6,232 nucleotides of DNA from Hydrogenothermaceae bacterium. Lineage in GTDB: Bacteria; Aquificota; Aquificia; Aquificales; Hydrogenothermaceae. The stretch is taken from contig JALSSG010000266.1 of assembly GCA_026984355.1 (NCBI GenBank), positions 1 to 6,232 of the forward strand. The letters are read 5' to 3'. Both the position numbers and the translations under genes were made by a program. Positions 1-5,713 of this stretch are shown here, one piece after another (positions within the stretch are counted from its first letter, which is position 1; the number at the start of each line of letters is the position of its first letter). The notes under the pieces are model-generated. The model had not been told where the DNA came from. It did no database searches and saw only the letters and a program-made list of their open reading frames with translations.

Positions 1-573
1 TAAATCACCTTTAATACCTGCTTCATAACCATTATCAACACCACCACCACCATGTGAGCCACCAAGGGCACTACCATCATTTATACCAACATAAGCTTTA
101 AAGTTTCCTAAATCAAAACTAAGTCTAGCTCCTGCAAATAAAACTGGCTGTGCAACAAAAGCTACTGGTCTTGTTATATGAGGGTTTAATATAGTAACAG
201 GAGCATCACCAAAGTTCTGCCATAAAAGTCCAGCATCTAACTTAACACCTTCTAAAGGCATTAATGAGAAATAACCTAAGTAAATATCATAACCTGTTCC
301 AAAAGGATTTCTAGCAACCTCATTGTCTTTGTGTACTATAGGAATTCCAAAATTAGCTATAGCTATAGTGAATCCAGCTGGACTTTTACTAGAAACTGGA
401 TGAGTAAGACCTAAAGCTACAGTACTTAAGCTAAAATCCGCTTGATCATTGTACCATGCTGCACTTATACCACCAAAGAGTGTTATATCTTCAAATGCCG
501 TTCCAAAATTCCCGGCATTTGCCGAAGATATTGCTAGTAGCCCTGCTGCTGCTAAACCTACAACTTTTTTCAT
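1..573 (-). CDS. Outer-membrane beta-barrel / porin-like protein, N-terminal 191 residues (3' end outside window)
   Basis: The ORF starts at the ATG at 573 and stays open to the window edge. A GAGGAGG ribosome binding site (581-587) lies 7 nt upstream. The product begins MKKVVGLAAAGLLAISSANA, a clear Sec signal peptide: two lysines, a hydrophobic core, then a predicted signal peptidase I cut after ANA (about residue 20). The mature part alternates short amphipathic, Gly- and aromatic-rich stretches (ITLFGGISAAWYND, IYLGYFSLMPLEGVKLDAG, FAGARLSFDLGNFKAYVG), as expected for transmembrane beta strands of a Gram-negative outer-membrane barrel. It has no cysteine in the visible part. I infer a porin or related barrel (putative beta-barrel porin type); the substrate cannot be told. 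A Gly-rich stretch (GGSHGGGG, about residues 171-178) probably forms a loop. It has its own promoter and is probably unrelated in function to the nrd operon. Class of protein fairly sure, exact family not. Confidence 0.8.
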   Translation of the reverse strand, partial: MKKVVGLAAAGLLAISSANAGNFGTAFEDITLFGGISAAWYNDQADFSLSTVALGLTHPVSSKSPAGFTIAIANFGIPIVHKDNEVARNPFGTGYDIYLGYFSLMPLEGVKLDAGLLWQNFGDAPVTILNPHITRPVAFVAQPVLFAGARLSFDLGNFKAYVGINDGSALGGSHGGGGVDNGYEAGIKGDL

Positions 574-580
574 ATTTCTA

Positions 581-587
581 CCTCCTC
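581..587 (-). promoter_or_regulatory. Ribosome binding site of the porin-like gene
   Basis: The minus strand reads GAGGAGG, ending 7 nt before the ATG at 573. This near-perfect Shine-Dalgarno sequence fixes the start codon and therefore the signal peptide. Confidence 0.85.
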
Positions 588-625
588 AAATAGTTATTAT
601 TTACTTTCACATAAAATTTTTAATA

Positions 626-654
626 ATGCTAATTTATTTAAATTTATTTGTCAA
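626..654 (-). promoter_or_regulatory. Predicted sigma-70-type promoter of the porin-like gene
   Basis: The minus strand has a perfect -35 box TTGACA (649-654), a 17-nt AT-rich spacer and a -10-like TAGCAT (626-631, 4 of 6 consensus bases). Transcription would start near 619, giving a leader of about 45 nt before the ATG. The -10 is weak and the region is very AT-rich, so the -35 box carries most of the weight. It suggests that the porin gene is transcribed separately from the nrd operon upstream. Confidence 0.45.
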
Positions 655-674
655 TATATAAAATTATAATAATA

Positions 675-836
675 TCATTTATGTTTACTTTTAGCTGACT
701 GTTTATTTTCATCAGATTTTTTTTGAATTTGCTTTATTTTTTGTCTAATAAGCTGCCTCCCTTTATTTTCAAGGAGGCAGGTTTTATATGCACACATCTG
801 ACATAAAAAATCATTAGGATTGTATATCTGTCCCAT
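675..836 (-). CDS. Small Cys-cluster protein (53 aa) coupled to nrdA, function unknown
   Basis: This ORF runs from the ATG at 836 to a TGA at 675-677 and encodes 53 residues. An AGGAGAT ribosome binding site (841-847) overlaps the TAG stop of nrdA, and only 9 nt separate the nrdA stop from this ATG, so translation is probably coupled. The protein starts MGQIYNPNDFLCQMCAYKTC: cysteines 12, 15 and 20 form a CxxCxxxxC cluster that could bind zinc or an Fe-S centre or act in thiol exchange. The C-terminal half (residues 26-53) is very basic, rich in Lys, Gln and Arg, probably helical or disordered, ending KSKHK. There is no signal peptide or membrane segment. I do not recognise the family. The position after nrdA recalls yfaE (a ferredoxin after nrdB in E. 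coli), but the protein is much shorter and has three cysteines, so it is not a YfaE-type ferredoxin. Reality of the gene rests on its ribosome binding site, spacing and Cys pattern. Confidence 0.6.
   Translation of the reverse strand: MGQIYNPNDFLCQMCAYKTCLLENKGRQLIRQKIKQIQKKSDENKQSAKSKHK
753..780. repeat. Inverted repeat, 8-bp GC-rich stem with 12-nt loop
   Basis: CTGCCTCC (753-760) and GGAGGCAG (773-780) are exact inverted complements. Allowing one bulged base, the stem extends by two A-T pairs. It is the most GC-rich structured element in this AT-rich region and lies inside the small Cys-cluster ORF. On the minus strand no U-run follows. On the plus strand only a short GTTTTAT follows and no plus-strand gene ends here, so a standard intrinsic terminator is not supported. 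It could still fold in the nrd mRNA and affect its 3' end or stability. Confidence 0.5.
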
Positions 837-845
837 AGTTATCTC

Positions 846-3800
846 CTATTCACAACTTGGACATATTTTTGAAAGCAATGGGTCTGTAGGGCATGCTTCT
901 ATATTACCTGATTTTACCTTTTCAACAACTTCATCACCATATTTTTCTCTTGCCTGTTTTTCTATCTCTTCCAACTTCTGATACTCAGAAGAGTTCTCAT
1001 TTTGTACAGATTTAACTCTTTCTTTTACTAAACCAAAACCCCTTCTTGCTCCTCTTTTGTTAACTTTTTCTGTATACTTTTCTCCTTTTACTGTTTTATC
1101 TATAAAACAATAATAAGTTGATTTTAACCCTTTTTCCCATGCATACATATATATATCAAACATTTTATCTCTTAGGTCTTCTTCTATATAAAGAGATTTA
1201 GAAACTGCCTGGTCTACATATTTTTGGAAGGCTGCTGCAATTTCTATCTGTCTGTACGGATGAATTTCATAAGCTGTTTTATAGAGAGCCTTATTTATAT
1301 TTCCTTCTAACTCTTCTATATACTGTATAGAACCTCCATGAGATTTTATTTTTTCTGCTATTTCTTCACTCCATAAACCTTTTTTATCTAATTCTTCCAT
1401 AAGTTTTTTGTTTATAACTATAAACTTACCAGAAAGAGTATCTCTTGAATATATGTTAGAAAAATAACTATCTATAGATGATGTTGTACCGGCAATTATA
1501 GATATAGAAGCGGTAGGAGCTATAGCAAGTAAGACAGCATTTCTTCTTGGTGGATATGGATACGGCTTTCCTTTAGCTTTCATTTCCTCATAATGAGGAA
1601 ATGCTCCTTTTTCTTCAGCAAGTTCTTGGGACTTTTTATATGCTACTTCCCGCATAAATTTAGCTATTTTCTCTGCAAGCTCTACTGCAGCATCAGAGTC
1701 ATAAGGAATACCTAAATCTACTAAAGCTTCTGCAAATCCCATAAGACCTATACCTATAGGTCTTAAATCCATAGTATTTTTGCGACTTTCTTCTGAAGGA
1801 TAGAAATTTTTGTCCAGTATATTATCAAGAGCCATAACCATAGTTTCAATAGTATCTTTTAGTTTGTCCCAATCTATCTGTTTATTTTCTTTATCTATAT
1901 GTTTTGAAAGATTAATGGAAGCAAGAGTACAAACTGCAGTACTTTCTGGTGAGTTAGGGATACTAATTTCTGTACAGTTTCCTGTAACTATGCCGTTGAA
2001 TATTAGTGAATGGTTGTAAAGCTGTGTTGTATCGTAAACATCTTCTTTACCTGCGTATCTTATCTCTTTGATTTCGGCAAAGAAGTGTTCGTCTTTTCTA
2101 CCATATTTTGAGTATCCAAGTTTCTCTCTTTCTTCTAATACTTTTAAAGCTTTTTCTTGTTTTTTGCCTAAAAAGCCTACTTTTTCTACAAATTTTACAG
2201 CGTTGTTTCCACTAATTATTAATCTGTAAAGTGGGTTTGCTAAATATCTTTTAAATTGACCATCTTTTGTTTTATATGTGAAGTGGTTATCTTCTTTATC
2301 TCTCATTTTTGAGATAGAAGATTTTATTCCAAAGTTTGCAAGAAGTATTTGAACTTCTTCTAAAAGAGTTTTGCCTGTACTTGCAAGTTGTATAGATAAT
2401 GTAGGAATTCCTTCATTTCTTATTATGTTTACAGTGGCATCGCTTGTAAATAAACCTTGTAGGTATCCAATAACTGTTTCTTTAGAACCTTTAAATATAA
2501 CTTCAGGGACGGTTAGTTTGTTTTCTTTAGAAAATCCGTACCTTTCTTCAAGTATTCTTGCAATTCTCATGTTAGAAAATCTTAATTTTTTGCTATTTTT
2601 CGTGTGATTAAATACCTTTGGTAAAGTATTTGTGTAAGTTTTACTGTCTTTCCTTGGATTTACATACTCATAATCAAGTTCTATAATTTTATCTATAGCT
2701 TCTTTTACAAGGTCAGATATTTCTATTTCATCATTATATAGGTCTATGTTTGCAACTTTGTATCCTTTTTTTTCTGAAAAAGTACCATCTCCTGCTATCA
2801 ATCCTATTATGAGTCCTAGTTCATAATATCCTTCTTTTCCAAACTGCCCTTCTCCTGATTGGATTAATAATTTATCTCCTATATTTAACTGTGATAGTTT
2901 TACTTTTTCTATTTTGTAGTTTTTACCATCTTTTATAGCTCTATAAAATTCGTGCCAATTAGTAGCCTTTATTTTATATCCTTCTTTTGTAACTACTTCA
3001 TAAACATCTGCATTTTCTTTTGTTTTAAACATTTTTAAACATTGGGCAGTGGAAACACCTTTTTCTTTCCAGTTTCCATCAGTTCTTTTATCATAAGTAG
3101 CAATTATTGGCTCTCCTTTTTCATAAAGCTCTTTTGCTTTTACAAGTCCCCATTGGGTTGCAAGTCTTGTATCTCCTGTGACACAAAGGTTAGAAGAGTT
3201 TATTACACTGTATTCAGGACAAGGATTATGTTCATTATGCCTGTCTTTGAAAGTAAGCCATGGATGACCTGTTTTAGCAAGCTTAAATAAATATCTATTG
3301 AAAAATTCTTGACTATCTATTTTTTTCCACATTCTAAGTTGTCCAGTTTCTGCTTTTTCTATACATTCAAAGTATTTTTCTGTAAATTCCTTTCCATAGC
3401 TTGTTACAAGTTCTGGACATTCTGCTGGGTCAAATAGATATATAGGTTCTCCTTCTTTTATTCTTCTCATTATTTCATCTGGCATCCATAAAGCTGTGTT
3501 AAGAGAAGGTGTTCTAAAATACGGATTTCCTGTAGTTTCTCTAAGGTCTAAAAATGCGTCTATATCTAAATGCCATGGCTGAAGATACATAACCTGAGAA
3601 CTTCTTCTTCTACCTCCTTGCTGGATAGCATTTACTATAGTGTCAAATATTTTTATAAAAGGAATTATTCCTGAAGATTTAGCATTTAATGAATGTATTT
3701 TAGAACCTGTTGCTCTAATTCTTGTTACGTCAGTTCCAACTCCTCCAGCATATTTTGCTAAAAATGCTGTTTCCTTTGCTTTATCCATTATACTTTCTAA

Positions 3801-4463
3801 AGAATCATCTATAACATTTACATAACATGAGCTGTATTGATTTGTTGTTGTTCCTGAATTATAAAGAGTTGGTGTAGAATGTAAGTATTCTAGTTTTGAT
3901 ATTTTGTTATACACCTTTAGTATCTCTTCCTCATTATTACCTATACCCATAGCAACTCTCATGAAGAACCACTGGGGTTTTTCTATAATTTCAAATTCCC
4001 TGTCTCGTGTCAGATATCTGTCCTTAAGGGTAGTAAGTCCAAAGTAGTCAAGAAGTGAATCTCTTGAATAATCTATATGCTCTTCTAAATAATCAATATT
4101 AAAATCAAGTAAATCTTCTTTTAATAATTTTTCTTTAACACCATATTCTATATATTCTTTAAATGATTTAAATCTTCTATCTATTCTCCTATTTATGATT
4201 TTCAAAAGCTGTCTTGAAGCTAGAGTATCATATATAAGATGTTTTGGGATAAGCTGTTCTATAGCTTTTAGTACAAGATAATCTAGTTCTTCTGTAGTAA
4301 CTCTCTCTGGTATCTTCAAATCTAACTCTTTGGCTATCTTAAAGACAATTTCATAATCATCTGGTATATCTAATCCATCTAAAAGTGCAAATATAGCATT
4401 TATAAGTTTTTTCATCTGGAATTTTTCTTCTGTCCCATCCCTCTTAATAACTATTCTCTGCAT
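846..4463 (-). CDS. nrdA: Class I ribonucleoside-diphosphate reductase, alpha (catalytic) subunit with in-frame intein
   Basis: This 1205-residue precursor reduces ribonucleotides to deoxyribonucleotides with NrdB. Removing the intein (residues 427-829) leaves 802 residues, a normal NrdA length. Residues 1-95 form one ATP-cone (VIKRDGTEEKF), the site for overall control by ATP/dATP. The ten-stranded barrel follows. Catalytic residues by comparison with E. coli: Cys213 (SSCYV, like C225), Asn425 (like N437), Cys830 (CTEI, the thiyl-radical cysteine C439), Glu832 (like E441) and Cys845 (STAVCTL, like C462). Cys213 to Cys830 is 214 residues after splicing, exactly as in E. coli. PTASIS (983-988) is the phosphate-binding loop. 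Tyr1117-Tyr1118 match the radical-transfer pair Y730-Y731. The tail has CxxC (1201, 1204), the thioredoxin/glutaredoxin-linked shuttle cysteines. The start is supported by AGGAGG 7 nt upstream. It lies 55 nt after nrdB in the same operon. Confidence 0.97.
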   Translation of the reverse strand: MQRIVIKRDGTEEKFQMKKLINAIFALLDGLDIPDDYEIVFKIAKELDLKIPERVTTEELDYLVLKAIEQLIPKHLIYDTLASRQLLKIINRRIDRRFKSFKEYIEYGVKEKLLKEDLLDFNIDYLEEHIDYSRDSLLDYFGLTTLKDRYLTRDREFEIIEKPQWFFMRVAMGIGNNEEEILKVYNKISKLEYLHSTPTLYNSGTTTNQYSSCYVNVIDDSLESIMDKAKETAFLAKYAGGVGTDVTRIRATGSKIHSLNAKSSGIIPFIKIFDTIVNAIQQGGRRRSSQVMYLQPWHLDIDAFLDLRETTGNPYFRTPSLNTALWMPDEIMRRIKEGEPIYLFDPAECPELVTSYGKEFTEKYFECIEKAETGQLRMWKKIDSQEFFNRYLFKLAKTGHPWLTFKDRHNEHNPCPEYSVINSSNLCVTGDTRLATQWGLVKAKELYEKGEPIIATYDKRTDGNWKEKGVSTAQCLKMFKTKENADVYEVVTKEGYKIKATNWHEFYRAIKDGKNYKIEKVKLSQLNIGDKLLIQSGEGQFGKEGYYELGLIIGLIAGDGTFSEKKGYKVANIDLYNDEIEISDLVKEAIDKIIELDYEYVNPRKDSKTYTNTLPKVFNHTKNSKKLRFSNMRIARILEERYGFSKENKLTVPEVIFKGSKETVIGYLQGLFTSDATVNIIRNEGIPTLSIQLASTGKTLLEEVQILLANFGIKSSISKMRDKEDNHFTYKTKDGQFKRYLANPLYRLIISGNNAVKFVEKVGFLGKKQEKALKVLEEREKLGYSKYGRKDEHFFAEIKEIRYAGKEDVYDTTQLYNHSLIFNGIVTGNCTEISIPNSPESTAVCTLASINLSKHIDKENKQIDWDKLKDTIETMVMALDNILDKNFYPSEESRKNTMDLRPIGIGLMGFAEALVDLGIPYDSDAAVELAEKIAKFMREVAYKKSQELAEEKGAFPHYEEMKAKGKPYPYPPRRNAVLLAIAPTASISIIAGTTSSIDSYFSNIYSRDTLSGKFIVINKKLMEELDKKGLWSEEIAEKIKSHGGSIQYIEELEGNINKALYKTAYEIHPYRQIEIAAAFQKYVDQAVSKSLYIEEDLRDKMFDIYMYAWEKGLKSTYYCFIDKTVKGEKYTEKVNKRGARRGFGLVKERVKSVQNENSSEYQKLEEIEKQAREKYGDEVVEKVKSGNIEACPTDPLLSKICPSCE
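1977..3185 (-). mobile_element. Intein (403 aa) with LAGLIDADG homing endonuclease, inserted in nrdA
   Basis: Residues 427-829 of the NrdA precursor form a self-splicing intein. Block A starts at Cys427 (CVTGDTRLATQWG). Block B is GYKIKATNWHEF with the TxxH pair Thr501 and His504. Block F is VYDTTQLYNHSL with His818. Block G is NGIVTGN followed by Cys830 as +1 nucleophile. The host sequence NSSNL/CTEI joins perfectly across the element. The site is the thiyl-radical cysteine motif, a recognised RNR intein insertion position (for example the archaeal Mth RIR1 mini-intein, from memory). The penultimate residue is Gly828 where most inteins have His. The reading frame is intact throughout, so splicing and homing are both plausible. 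Boundaries were set from the Cys1 and terminal Asn codons and should be exact. Confidence 0.96.
2229..2819 (-). other. LAGLIDADG (DOD) homing endonuclease domain within the intein
   Basis: This part (about precursor residues 549-745) interrupts the splicing domain. The first dodecapeptide, LGLIIGLIAGDGTF (around 2784-2810), keeps the catalytic Asp559. The second, YLQGLFTSDATV (around 2436-2462), keeps Asp675. Between them is a block D-like NKLTVPEVIF, and after them a block H-like stretch YRLIISGNNAVKFVEKVGF. Both acidic residues needed for metal-dependent DNA cutting are present and there is no stop or frameshift, so the nuclease may still be active against intein-free nrdA alleles. Domain edges are approximate. 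Confidence 0.9.
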
Positions 4464-4470
4464 CTAAAAA

Positions 4471-4476
4471 CCTCCT
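4471..4476 (-). promoter_or_regulatory. Ribosome binding site of nrdA
   Basis: The minus strand reads AGGAGG, 7 nt before the nrdA ATG at 4463. The 55-nt nrdB-nrdA gap (4464-4518) holds this site and otherwise AT-rich sequence with no terminator-like hairpin, which supports one transcript for both genes. Confidence 0.85.
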
Positions 4477-4518
4477 TACTTATTCTTAAAACAAAAAACT
4501 TTATGAGTAATTTAAACG

Positions 4519-5508
4519 CTAAAAATTTGTATACTCAGTTGATGAAACTTCAAAGAAATTAGTTAGCTTTTTTACATCTTCTTTCTGTAAGAACTTTAAT
4601 GGATTTTGAGGAATTTTAAACTGTGGGTCAAATCCAAGTTCCTCTAATCTCCTATCTGCAATATATTTCATATATTGTTCTAACTCTTTATACGATACTC
4701 CAAATATAGTAGTACCACCAAACTTGTTCTTTAGATAGTTAAGTTCAAGTTCAACTGCATCGATTATTGTATCTCTTATATTTTCTACAAACTTAATATC
4801 ATCAACGATTTCTGGATTTTCTTCAATGATTGTAAGAATTGCTTCAATACCGTTTTGAAGATGTAAAGATTCATCTATCAATACGAGTTCCACACCAGAA
4901 ACAACATTTTTCATTTTACCTACATCTTTCATAGCAAAGAAATGAGCAAACGCCGAATAAAAGAAAAGACCTTCTTGAATTATGTTATTGAGTAGTATAG
5001 AAGTTAAAATCTGCTTCTTACCATCTAAACTATCTGGGTCAGCCTTTCCATAAGTTATTCTATCTACCGCTCTTATTATAAGCTCTTGTTTTTCCATAAG
5101 TAATTTATCTTCTAAAGTTATGTTATATACTCTTTTCCTATCCATATCAAACGTGTTTAAAATAATCTCAAAAAAATCACTATGTATATTTTCCATAAAC
5201 ATCTGTGCTGTAAAGGACATCTTTACGTAAGGGTCTGTAAGAAAAGGCCAAAATCCATTTCCAAGTACATTCTGCACAAGAAGTTCTGAAGAAGCAAAAT
5301 ATCCTACAGCACTATCAAATAAATCTTTTTCTGTAGGAGATAGAGATTTATAATCAAGTACATCTTGTTGTATATTCAGTTCTTCTGGAAACCATACAGC
5401 CTTTTTCTGTTTTATATAAAGATTTTTAAATACAGGATATTTTGGATTTTCTGTTAACCTAATATTGTCTCTTACAGATGATTTTCCGATAAATTTTAAA
5501 TCTGACAT
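4519..5508 (-). CDS. nrdB: Ribonucleotide reductase beta subunit, predicted class Ic (Phe in place of radical Tyr)
   Basis: This 329-residue ferritin-like protein makes and holds the oxidant that starts nucleotide reduction in NrdA. The predicted di-metal ligands are Glu75 (FASSELLV), Glu106 and His109 (MENIHSDFF), Glu179 (IIQEGLFF), Glu213 and His216 (IDESLHL). Their spacings (31, 3, 34 and 3 residues from ligand to ligand in each half) equal those of E. coli NrdB D84-E115-H118 and E204-E238-H241. Four residues after His109, where E. coli has the radical Tyr122, there is Phe113, and the first ligand is Glu instead of Asp. Both are features of the Chlamydia trachomatis class Ic enzyme (F127, E89), which uses a Mn/Fe centre without a tyrosyl radical. 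Trp39 matches W48, Asp212 matches D237 and C-terminal Tyr326 can serve as Y356, so the radical path is kept. The start has GGAGG 7 nt upstream. First gene of the operon. Confidence 0.96.
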   Translation of the reverse strand: MSDLKFIGKSSVRDNIRLTENPKYPVFKNLYIKQKKAVWFPEELNIQQDVLDYKSLSPTEKDLFDSAVGYFASSELLVQNVLGNGFWPFLTDPYVKMSFTAQMFMENIHSDFFEIILNTFDMDRKRVYNITLEDKLLMEKQELIIRAVDRITYGKADPDSLDGKKQILTSILLNNIIQEGLFFYSAFAHFFAMKDVGKMKNVVSGVELVLIDESLHLQNGIEAILTIIEENPEIVDDIKFVENIRDTIIDAVELELNYLKNKFGGTTIFGVSYKELEQYMKYIADRRLEELGFDPQFKIPQNPLKFLQKEDVKKLTNFFEVSSTEYTNF

Positions 5509-5515
5509 TGGGACA

Positions 5516-5520
5516 CCTCC
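5516..5520 (-). promoter_or_regulatory. Ribosome binding site of nrdB
   Basis: The minus strand reads GGAGG (GGAGGT with the next base), 7 nt before the nrdB ATG at 5508, which supports that start. Confidence 0.85.
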
Positions 5521-5527
5521 AAGTTAG

Positions 5528-5543
5528 ATACTATATATAGTGT
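5528..5543. promoter_or_regulatory. NrdR box 1 (proximal to nrdB)
   Basis: ATACTATATATAGTGT matches the NrdR-box consensus ACACTATATATAGTGT at 15 of 16 positions and is almost a perfect palindrome. NrdR is the ATP-cone repressor of bacterial RNR genes. The box is 20 nt upstream of the nrdB start codon, at or just downstream of the predicted transcription start. Confidence 0.85.
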
Positions 5544-5552
5544 TTTCGAATA

Positions 5553-5581
5553 AACATAACACTATATTTAGTATGTGTCAA
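5553..5581 (-). promoter_or_regulatory. Predicted nrdBA operon promoter
   Basis: The minus strand has a perfect -35 box TTGACA (5576-5581), a 17-nt spacer and a -10 box TATGTT (5553-5558, 4 of 6). Transcription would start near 5546, leaving a leader of about 38 nt. NrdR box 2 fills the spacer and box 1 follows the -10, so a bound repressor would cover the promoter. The interlocking of promoter and operator makes this assignment stronger than the -10 match alone. Confidence 0.7.
5559..5574. promoter_or_regulatory. NrdR box 2 (distal to nrdB)
   Basis: ACACTATATTTAGTAT matches the NrdR consensus at 14 of 16 positions. It begins 31 bp from the start of box 1, leaving a 15-bp linker: three helical turns, so both boxes face the same side of the DNA. 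This pairing and spacing is typical of genuine NrdR operators. Confidence 0.82.
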
Positions 5582-5583
5582 CT

Positions 5584-5597
5584 TTGAAAATTTTCAA
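5584..5597. repeat. Perfect 14-bp palindrome upstream of the nrdB -35 box
   Basis: TTGAAAATTTTCAA is a perfect palindrome lying just upstream of the TTGACA -35 box. It may be an AT-rich UP element for RNA polymerase, or an operator for a second regulator. In such AT-rich DNA chance is possible. It does not resemble an NrdR box. Confidence 0.4.
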
Positions 5598-5657
5598 TCT
5601 ATTTGAAATACTTATGTATAAAGCATTCTAAATATTTATTTTAAGAAATCCATATAG

Positions 5658-5685
5658 TTGAAAGCTTAGATATACATGATATAGT
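5658..5685 (+). promoter_or_regulatory. Predicted promoter of the DHH phosphoesterase gene
   Basis: TTGAAA (5658-5663, 5 of 6) and TATAGT (5680-5685, 5 of 6) are 16 nt apart. Transcription would start near 5692, giving a short leader of about 22 nt with an AAAGG ribosome binding site (5702-5706) 7 nt before the ATG. The site is about 80 bp from the NrdR boxes, so control by NrdR is not implied. AT-richness lowers confidence. Confidence 0.4.
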
Positions 5686-5713
5686 ATTATAAAACCATCT
5701 TAAAGGTTTATTT

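Noticed and set aside
37..54. CCA/ACC triplet repeat as a microsatellite
   Set aside because: It simply encodes a run of four glycines in a Gly-rich loop of the porin-like protein; too short to call a repeat.
449..661. Plus-strand ORF of 70 codons antisense to the porin-like gene
   Set aside because: It overlaps the porin signal-peptide region and promoter, has no ribosome binding site and resembles no protein. The same holds for short plus-strand ORFs inside nrdA (1810-2019, 2371-2607, 3042-3290, 3640-3825).
753..780. Intrinsic terminator of the nrd operon
   Set aside because: On the minus strand the stem is not followed by a U-run, and it sits within the coupled small ORF. On the plus strand no gene ends here.
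788..817. Tiny plus-strand ORF (9 codons) preceded by AAGGAGG
   Set aside because: The Shine-Dalgarno-like sequence is one arm of the hairpin, the peptide is only 9 residues, and it lies antisense to the small Cys-cluster ORF without a plus-strand promoter.
846..4463. nrdA being much longer than normal, possibly a fusion or misassembly
   Set aside because: The extra 403 residues carry all intein splicing blocks, and the flanking NrdA sequence joins perfectly across them, with 214 residues between Cys213 and the radical cysteine as in E. coli.
4519..5508. NrdB as an R2-like ligand-binding oxidase (R2lox) or a class Ie metal-free R2
   Set aside because: It is in an operon with nrdA, keeps the C-terminal Tyr326 and Trp39 of the radical path, and has all six metal ligands. 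Class Ie proteins lose several of these.
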